Part shown: piece by piece, positions 31,755-36,194 of the stretch
Position numbering within the stretch: position 1 is the first letter of the stretch
Layout of the letters: each line of letters starts with the position of its first letter
NCBI GenBank assembly: GCA_029262295.1
Contig: JAJCZR010000017.1
Coordinates: 1-36,194 of the forward strand
Source of the DNA: Deltaproteobacteria bacterium
GTDB taxonomy: Bacteria > Desulfobacterota_D > UBA1144 > Nemesobacterales > Nemesobacteraceae
Direction: 5' to 3'
Length of the DNA: 36,194 bases
Program-made: the position numbers and the translations under genes
Notes under the pieces: generated by a model
What the model was told of the DNA's origin: nothing
Databases searched by the model: none
Seen by the model: the letters and a program-made list of their open reading frames with translations, nothing else

Positions 31755-33368
31755 ATGCCTTTTGAAATTACAGTAAAAAGATATCTTGCGTCTGAGTCGG
31801 CTGAAGAGATAAAAACTTTTAAATTCAACAGCTCTGTTATCTCAATTGGCTCTGATGCCAACAGGGCGATTTATCTTGAAGAAAAAGAGATTGAAGTAAA
31901 TCACGCATCAATAGAACTGGATGACAGTGGCTGCTTTATTGTTCCATCCGGCAAAACCTATTTAAATAAAGATCAGGTTACAAACAAGTCGAGGCTTAAA
32001 AATAATGACCTGATTGAGATTGGTAAATATAAAATTACTGTTTTAATGCCGGGCGATCCGGATAAAAGTTCATCAATAATAATCAATGTTGAAGAAGATG
32101 TTGATGTTTCTAAAATTAATAAGGAAAGTGAGGATAAATATGAAAAAGTTGAGTATTTTTCAAGATATAATCTCGTAAAAAGCATTTTCAATGTAAGGGT
32201 TTTTACCCTTTTGTTCCTTTTGTTGTTTATAGCAGGTTTTTATTTTATGACAAAAGGTGAAAATGAAAAAGCATTGTCACCCGGGCCACTTTCTGATGCC
32301 CACAGCCTTTTTGAAAATGACTGTAAAAAATGCCATGTAGATTCGTGGAACTCTTTTTCGGAATTATCAGATGATAACCTGAGGGCTAACCACCCCTGTC
32401 TGAGCTGCCATAATGTAAATGTTCATAATGATAATGAGCGTTTTACCCCCAACTGTGTTAGTTGCCATAAAGAGCACAACGATAATATAAATCTTTCGCA
32501 AACCTATAATAAATTTTGCATAAAATGCCATAGTGACCTTACTGTAAAAGGTGGGTCAAAATCCGTTAATTATCATAATAAGATTATTGATTTTGAATCT
32601 ACTCATCCTGAATTTGCGGTGACCCGGGCAGGGGAAAAGTATAAAGATATCAGGATCCGGCTTGATAATAAAAAAGAGCTGATTGATACAACTCCAATTA
32701 AATTAAATCATAAAGTTCATTTAGCTGATGATCTGAGAGGCCCTGGTGAAATAGAAAAATTAAGCTGCGATTCCTGTCATCAAATTAGTGAGAAAGGTGA
32801 TTACACAGTTGAAATTACTTATGAAAAAGATTGTGAAAGGTGTCATAGCCTTGATGTGTATTTTGATTATGGCAATTTAAAAATACCTCATGGAGATCCG
32901 AAGATTATAAGGGAGTTTTTAAGACAAAAAATCAGTACAGAAGCAATCGGCGGTTTTAAGGGCACTACCTCAGAGCTTAGAAAATTTGTTGATACAAAGT
33001 TAAAAGAGTCTGAAAAAATCCTTTATTCGACAGTAAAGTGTTCTGAGTGCCATATTTCCGAGTATGGGCAAGGTAAATTGCCAGTGATTGAAAAGCCAAA
33101 CATTCCATCAAGATGGCTTTCACATGGAAAGTTTAACCATGCCCTTCATACAAATACTTTGAGACTATCCTGCACTTCTTGTCATGAGGTAAGTGGAAGT
33201 GAGAAGACTACAGATATACTTTTGCCATCAATTGATACATGTAAACAGTGCCATTCAGAATCTAAAGGTGCCACAAGCGACTGTGTGCTTTGCCATGATT
33301 ACCATAAAAATAGCGAACTTAAATTTCTGGAAGATAATAAAACCATAAAGCAGATTGTGGATAAATAA
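31755..33368 (+). CDS. FHA-domain, single-helix, ten-haem c-type cytochrome
   Basis: The 537-residue protein has an N-terminal FHA-like domain (about 5-100: SSVISIGSDANRAIYL, VNHASIELDD, LKNNDLIEIGKY) and a linker. One transmembrane helix spans about 148-166 (RVFTLLFLLLFIAGFYFM), and the rest is a cytochrome region with ten CXXCH motifs: CKKCH (190), CLSCH, CVSCH, CIKCH, CDSCH, CERCH, CSECH, CTSCH, CKQCH, CVLCH. With the FHA part in the cytoplasm, the haems lie in the periplasm. The FHA Arg of the usual GR motif is Ser here (GS), and the Ser before His is Asn. It is last in the operon; its stop is one base from that of the convergent lipoprotein gene. Confidence 0.88.
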   Translation: MPFEITVKRYLASESAEEIKTFKFNSSVISIGSDANRAIYLEEKEIEVNHASIELDDSGCFIVPSGKTYLNKDQVTNKSRLKNNDLIEIGKYKITVLMPGDPDKSSSIIINVEEDVDVSKINKESEDKYEKVEYFSRYNLVKSIFNVRVFTLLFLLLFIAGFYFMTKGENEKALSPGPLSDAHSLFENDCKKCHVDSWNSFSELSDDNLRANHPCLSCHNVNVHNDNERFTPNCVSCHKEHNDNINLSQTYNKFCIKCHSDLTVKGGSKSVNYHNKIIDFESTHPEFAVTRAGEKYKDIRIRLDNKKELIDTTPIKLNHKVHLADDLRGPGEIEKLSCDSCHQISEKGDYTVEITYEKDCERCHSLDVYFDYGNLKIPHGDPKIIREFLRQKISTEAIGGFKGTTSELRKFVDTKLKESEKILYSTVKCSECHISEYGQGKLPVIEKPNIPSRWLSHGKFNHALHTNTLRLSCTSCHEVSGSEKTTDILLPSIDTCKQCHSESKGATSDCVLCHDYHKNSELKFLEDNKTIKQIVDK

Positions 33369-33369
33369 T

Positions 33370-35235
33370 TTATTGATCGGAAATTTCAGGGTTTCTTGGA
33401 AAACGAACAAATGGAAGCCTTACCCCTCTTACAAAAACTGTGTCTGAACGTATCTCAGGAGGCGCTTCAAAACCCACACTTCCCATTGCGGCAACCAGAT
33501 CGTCCTGATCTATACCATCACCACTAACTCCCACTCCTCCGACTAATACACCATTTTTAAAAAGCGGCACACTTCCCGCAAATATTTGTATTCCATTACC
33601 AAGCCCGGTAAGTCCGGTACAAGTTCCAAGCAGTGGTGCCTGCTCACCAGCCAGTATGCTTAAGAGGTTTGTAATAACAAGATCGAGCTGAAGGCCAACA
33701 TTAAAGGGGCTCCATATTGAAATATCCTTTGAAAATGGCCCGGCCTCTGTGCCATCTATACCATCCGGCAAAAAAGGACGGTTTAAAAATCCTGCCCCCC
33801 TGTCGCTAAATGCAACTGAACCGTCAAGCCCAAGCCCATCTGTTTCGGCATTTACAAGATACTTTGATAAAAACGCTCTTTCCAAAGCGGCATTTGAAAG
33901 TTCACTGCCTGCTATTTCATTACTAAAAAAAGCGGCTGTCCTGGCCTTTTGTGCCGACACATCAAAGCCAAAAAAAGGGGCATCGGGCGTGCCGAAGTAT
34001 CCAAGCACCACTCCATTTGAATCGACCACTGTTATATTTACCTGGGCAAAACTCCCGGCTGGCTGGCGTATTGCGGCGCGGGTATTTACTGCCTGTTCCA
34101 TTGCCTGGCCCAGTATGGTTTCAACTTCGCCTGCTGTGAGTCCACCCGGTGTATCGCTGCTTTGAAAAGGAAAACGGTTGTTGCCTTCAGAGTCTACTGC
34201 CACTCTTCCCTCGATTCCCCTGATAGTTGCACTTGCAAACCCATAATCAGGGTTGGGCGTGTCTCTCAGGGTACCATCAAATAAAACTGTGTCGGTTACA
34301 GGCGCCGCTCCTTCAATCCTGACTTCAATAACTTCACCCGGAAGGGAACCGAAAGGTATAAGTTCTCTATCCGGTGGTTCAATACGATTGTTTATAAAGG
34401 GTAGCCTGAAACCATCTAATAGAATTGTATCTGCATTTAAAAATCCGGGAGATTCAAAACCTCTTATCCCTGCTGCAGCAATTAATTCTTCTAAAGGTTG
34501 GGAATCACCAAATGGATCCTGAGCTAGTGAGTATCTTGCTTCTTCAACTTCAATTTCTCCGACTGTAAAATTCTCTAAAACACCTTCAATCCCGATTCCT
34601 CCGACAGGTTCACCGTCTTTGTAAAGGGGCAATCCGCCAGGGTCTGCTGCAAGGCCCAATGGAAGCGGGGAGTTGCTTATAATATCCGAGCATGCAAGGC
34701 TTGAGAACTGCACTCCAAATAATGGACCACTTGGTAAAAAACTTATTCCAGGTGGGCGGTGTTCCTGAATAATATGGGAAGTGGTAAGAGTGGAAAATGC
34801 ATTTCCGGAAGTTGATAATATGGCAGCAGTGGCAGCTTTTGATACTGCAGCCAGTTCAGGTGGTATAACCATCGTCTCAATAATTCCGGGAAGATTGAGC
34901 CCGGTGAGCTCAAGCCCTCTTTCATCTTCTGGCAGTTCTGCAATAACATCGGTATTCTGCGAACCTATAACCACGGTTTCTGTAGTCCCATCCATTTTAA
35001 AAGCCCCAAGCACATTGCCACCGCGATCAACAACTGCTATCGAAACCGCCTCACCCCGGTTTACTGCTTCACTGACTGCCTGTTGTATTATTAACCTCAC
35101 ATCTTCAGCTGTAAGCGGGTTTGAGCTTGCGAATGATCCGCTGTTTGAACTTTCGACCGGGGCAGATTCTTCACTTCCGGCACATCCGATTATTATTAAG
35201 TTGAGGCAAATTATAAGAAGGATTTTTATGTTCAT
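33370..35235 (-). CDS. Lipoprotein with two GlcG/HbpS-like haem-binding domains
   Basis: The 621-residue protein begins with a lipoprotein signal ending IIIGC18. Two related domains follow: one from about 42 (LTAEDVRLIIQQAVSEAVNRGEAVSIAVVDRGGNVLG, with GGLPLYKDGEPVGGIGIEG at its end) and one from about 363 (TAGEVETILGQAMEQAVN, VNITVVDSNGVVLGYF, GSVPLFKNGVLVGGVGVSG). These are GlcG/PduO/HbpS-type folds, known in HbpS to bind haem or iron. Each ends with a similar segment, SPGFLNADTILLDGFRLPF and PPEIRSDTVFVRGVRLPF, so the whole unit is duplicated. It faces the ten-haem cytochrome gene tail to tail and is divergent from the barrel gene, which suggests a shared extracytoplasmic haem or electron-transfer role. 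Confidence 0.78.
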   Translation of the reverse strand: MNIKILLIICLNLIIIGCAGSEESAPVESSNSGSFASSNPLTAEDVRLIIQQAVSEAVNRGEAVSIAVVDRGGNVLGAFKMDGTTETVVIGSQNTDVIAELPEDERGLELTGLNLPGIIETMVIPPELAAVSKAATAAILSTSGNAFSTLTTSHIIQEHRPPGISFLPSGPLFGVQFSSLACSDIISNSPLPLGLAADPGGLPLYKDGEPVGGIGIEGVLENFTVGEIEVEEARYSLAQDPFGDSQPLEELIAAAGIRGFESPGFLNADTILLDGFRLPFINNRIEPPDRELIPFGSLPGEVIEVRIEGAAPVTDTVLFDGTLRDTPNPDYGFASATIRGIEGRVAVDSEGNNRFPFQSSDTPGGLTAGEVETILGQAMEQAVNTRAAIRQPAGSFAQVNITVVDSNGVVLGYFGTPDAPFFGFDVSAQKARTAAFFSNEIAGSELSNAALERAFLSKYLVNAETDGLGLDGSVAFSDRGAGFLNRPFLPDGIDGTEAGPFSKDISIWSPFNVGLQLDLVITNLLSILAGEQAPLLGTCTGLTGLGNGIQIFAGSVPLFKNGVLVGGVGVSGDGIDQDDLVAAMGSVGFEAPPEIRSDTVFVRGVRLPFVRFPRNPEISDQ

Positions 35236-35346
35236 CTAACTTTTTATTTTATATTATTTCGTAGATTGGTTAGTATTGAATATATCTAGTTTTTATCCTT
35301 ATTAATAGTGGCTATTATAGATTAATATTTATTCGGGGGAATAAGG

Positions 35347-36194
35347 TTGGGTAATAGATTCAAGTTACTGTTAAGCTTATCAGTATTATTAATAATCAAT
35401 TTTTCAATAGGTATAGCCACTTCAGAAGAGTTACCCCGAAGGGATACAAATTCAGATCCAACCGGAAGTAAAACCAACAAAGCGGGCCCGGATACCCTTA
35501 TTGAAGATCTCCCCAGACGTTCCGGTGCCCCCGATTCATCTGAAAGATCCCCACTTGAAGATACTTTAGAGGCAATAAGCCCTGATTTTATAACTCCAAG
35601 ATCCAACAGGTGGAGGCTTCCCTCACAAAAGCTTAATTTTTTAAACCCATATAGTCAGAACATTCTAAAAGGTGATTTTCCAATTATTGGTGATGATATA
35701 TTCCTTATCTTTACCGGAATAAGTGATTCCCTGTTTGAATTCAGGGAGATACCGGTACCAACTAATATCAGTTCTGCCGATCCTGGAAGCCCCGGATTTT
35801 TTGGCGGTGATGATCAGTACTTTTTAAGGCAAAATTTCTTTTTCAGGTTTGAACTCCTTCAGGGTGACACTGCTTTCAAACCTCCGAGCTGGATATTTGT
35901 GGCAAACATCGCTTTCAATGTGCCTGAATATTTAAACGCTGAAGAGACGGGGGTTGTGGATATTGATATTGAAGAGGGGACAAGCAGGGCCACTTATGAC
36001 GTTGCTCTCCAGGAGCTATTTTTTGAGTATCACCTTGCTGATATAAGTAAAAGATATGATTTTATTTCAGCTCGTATTGGTATACAGCCATTTAATGCTG
36101 ATTTTAGAGGGTTTTTGTCGCTGGATGCAAATCTGGGAGTAAGGCTTCTTGGAAACTTTAATAATAATCATTATCAGTATAATCTGGCGTTTTT
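35347..36194 (+). CDS. Probable outer-membrane beta-barrel protein, N-terminal part (runs off window)
   Basis: The frame is open from the TTG at 35347 to the window end (about 282 codons). GGGGGA (35335-35340) six bases upstream supports this start. A signal segment comes first (KLLLSLSVLLIINFSIGIA), then a Pro/Ser/Asp-rich stretch to about 90. A region with alternating hydrophobic strands follows: NPYSQNILKGDFPIIGDDIFLIFTG, SLFEFREIPVPT, FFFRFELLQGD, ELFFEYHLADI, YDFISARIGIQPFNADFRGF. I recall similar uncharacterised proteins (NPYNQNVLKGD...) in myxobacteria and relatives. It is divergent from the haem-binding lipoprotein and could be a porin-like partner of the multiheme cytochrome. Confidence 0.65.
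   Translation, partial: MGNRFKLLLSLSVLLIINFSIGIATSEELPRRDTNSDPTGSKTNKAGPDTLIEDLPRRSGAPDSSERSPLEDTLEAISPDFITPRSNRWRLPSQKLNFLNPYSQNILKGDFPIIGDDIFLIFTGISDSLFEFREIPVPTNISSADPGSPGFFGGDDQYFLRQNFFFRFELLQGDTAFKPPSWIFVANIAFNVPEYLNAEETGVVDIDIEEGTSRATYDVALQELFFEYHLADISKRYDFISARIGIQPFNADFRGFLSLDANLGVRLLGNFNNNHYQYNLAF

Noticed and set aside
33749-34165. 138-codon plus-strand frame inside the GlcG-like lipoprotein gene
   Set aside because: It is antisense to a gene with clear domains and a lipoprotein signal; the product is Ser/Pro/Ala-rich with no motif. The same holds for 34253-34522 and 34781-35239.
35322-35606. 94-codon minus-strand frame at the right end
   Set aside because: It overlaps the signal peptide region of the barrel gene, whose TTG start has a strong ribosome-binding site; no motif is seen in the antisense frame.

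Overview
The window is an AT-rich chromosomal segment from a Gram-negative bacterium. Outer-membrane lipoproteins, a probable outer-membrane barrel, PilT and a periplasmic-type multiheme cytochrome all point that way. The orders pgpA-cinA-recA and ilvBNC-psd-pssA recall Deltaproteobacteria-like and related deep-branching phyla. This placement is inference; there is no rRNA here to confirm it.

Housekeeping part (1-23.9 kb). After the tail of a TIGR03032/DUF4915-type gene comes a minus-strand run read from 5337 down to 846: parA-parB (chromosome partition), purS-purQ (purine synthesis), a 52-aa membrane-anchored micro-protein, then a TusA-like protein, CysM and a JAMM peptidase (cysteine synthesis or sulfur-carrier processing). 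Plus-strand runs follow: pgpA; cinA-recA-pilT-tsaB; ilvB-ilvN-ilvC-psd-pssA; and M16 peptidase-methyltransferase-membrane protein-SixA, which ends in a clear bidirectional terminator. Next are a YHS-domain secreted protein, an ECF sigma factor, an HxlR regulator, a UmuD-like protein that has lost its catalytic lysine, an MscS channel, a small protein and a lipoprotein cyclase. Intergenic spaces at 0.5-0.8, 5.9-6.0 and 22.6-22.8 kb carry short dispersed palindromic repeats.

tRNA-Lys island (23.9-28.4 kb). An intact tRNA-Lys(CTT) is followed by four small cassettes. Each cassette ends in a copy of the tRNA 3' part: a perfect 41-nt copy, a degraded 67-nt pseudo-tRNA, a 41-nt copy with one mismatch, and a 12-nt remnant that overlaps the last codons of a Fic gene. 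The cassettes hold (A) a HigB/HigA-like toxin-antitoxin pair, (B) a truncated ORF and a secreted repeat protein, (C) a 41-aa membrane peptide and an Nmad2-like protein, and (D) the 'mobile mystery' HTH/Fic pair. No integrase is present. The layout looks like stacked small integrative elements mobilised in trans, or their remnants.

Redox locus (28.4 kb to the end). Three plus-strand genes encode a predicted transmembrane electron-transfer chain: a cytoplasmic FAD/NAD(P)H protein with two cyclic-nucleotide-binding domains and four Fe-S clusters, a b-type cytochrome-like membrane protein, and an FHA-domain protein with one membrane helix and ten CXXCH haem sites outside. Beside them lie a lipoprotein with two GlcG/HbpS-like haem-binding domains (convergent) and the start of a probable outer-membrane barrel. 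I know of no described function for this combination. It and the tRNA island are the two most interesting parts of the window. Several genes here use TTG starts, and one probably uses ATT.
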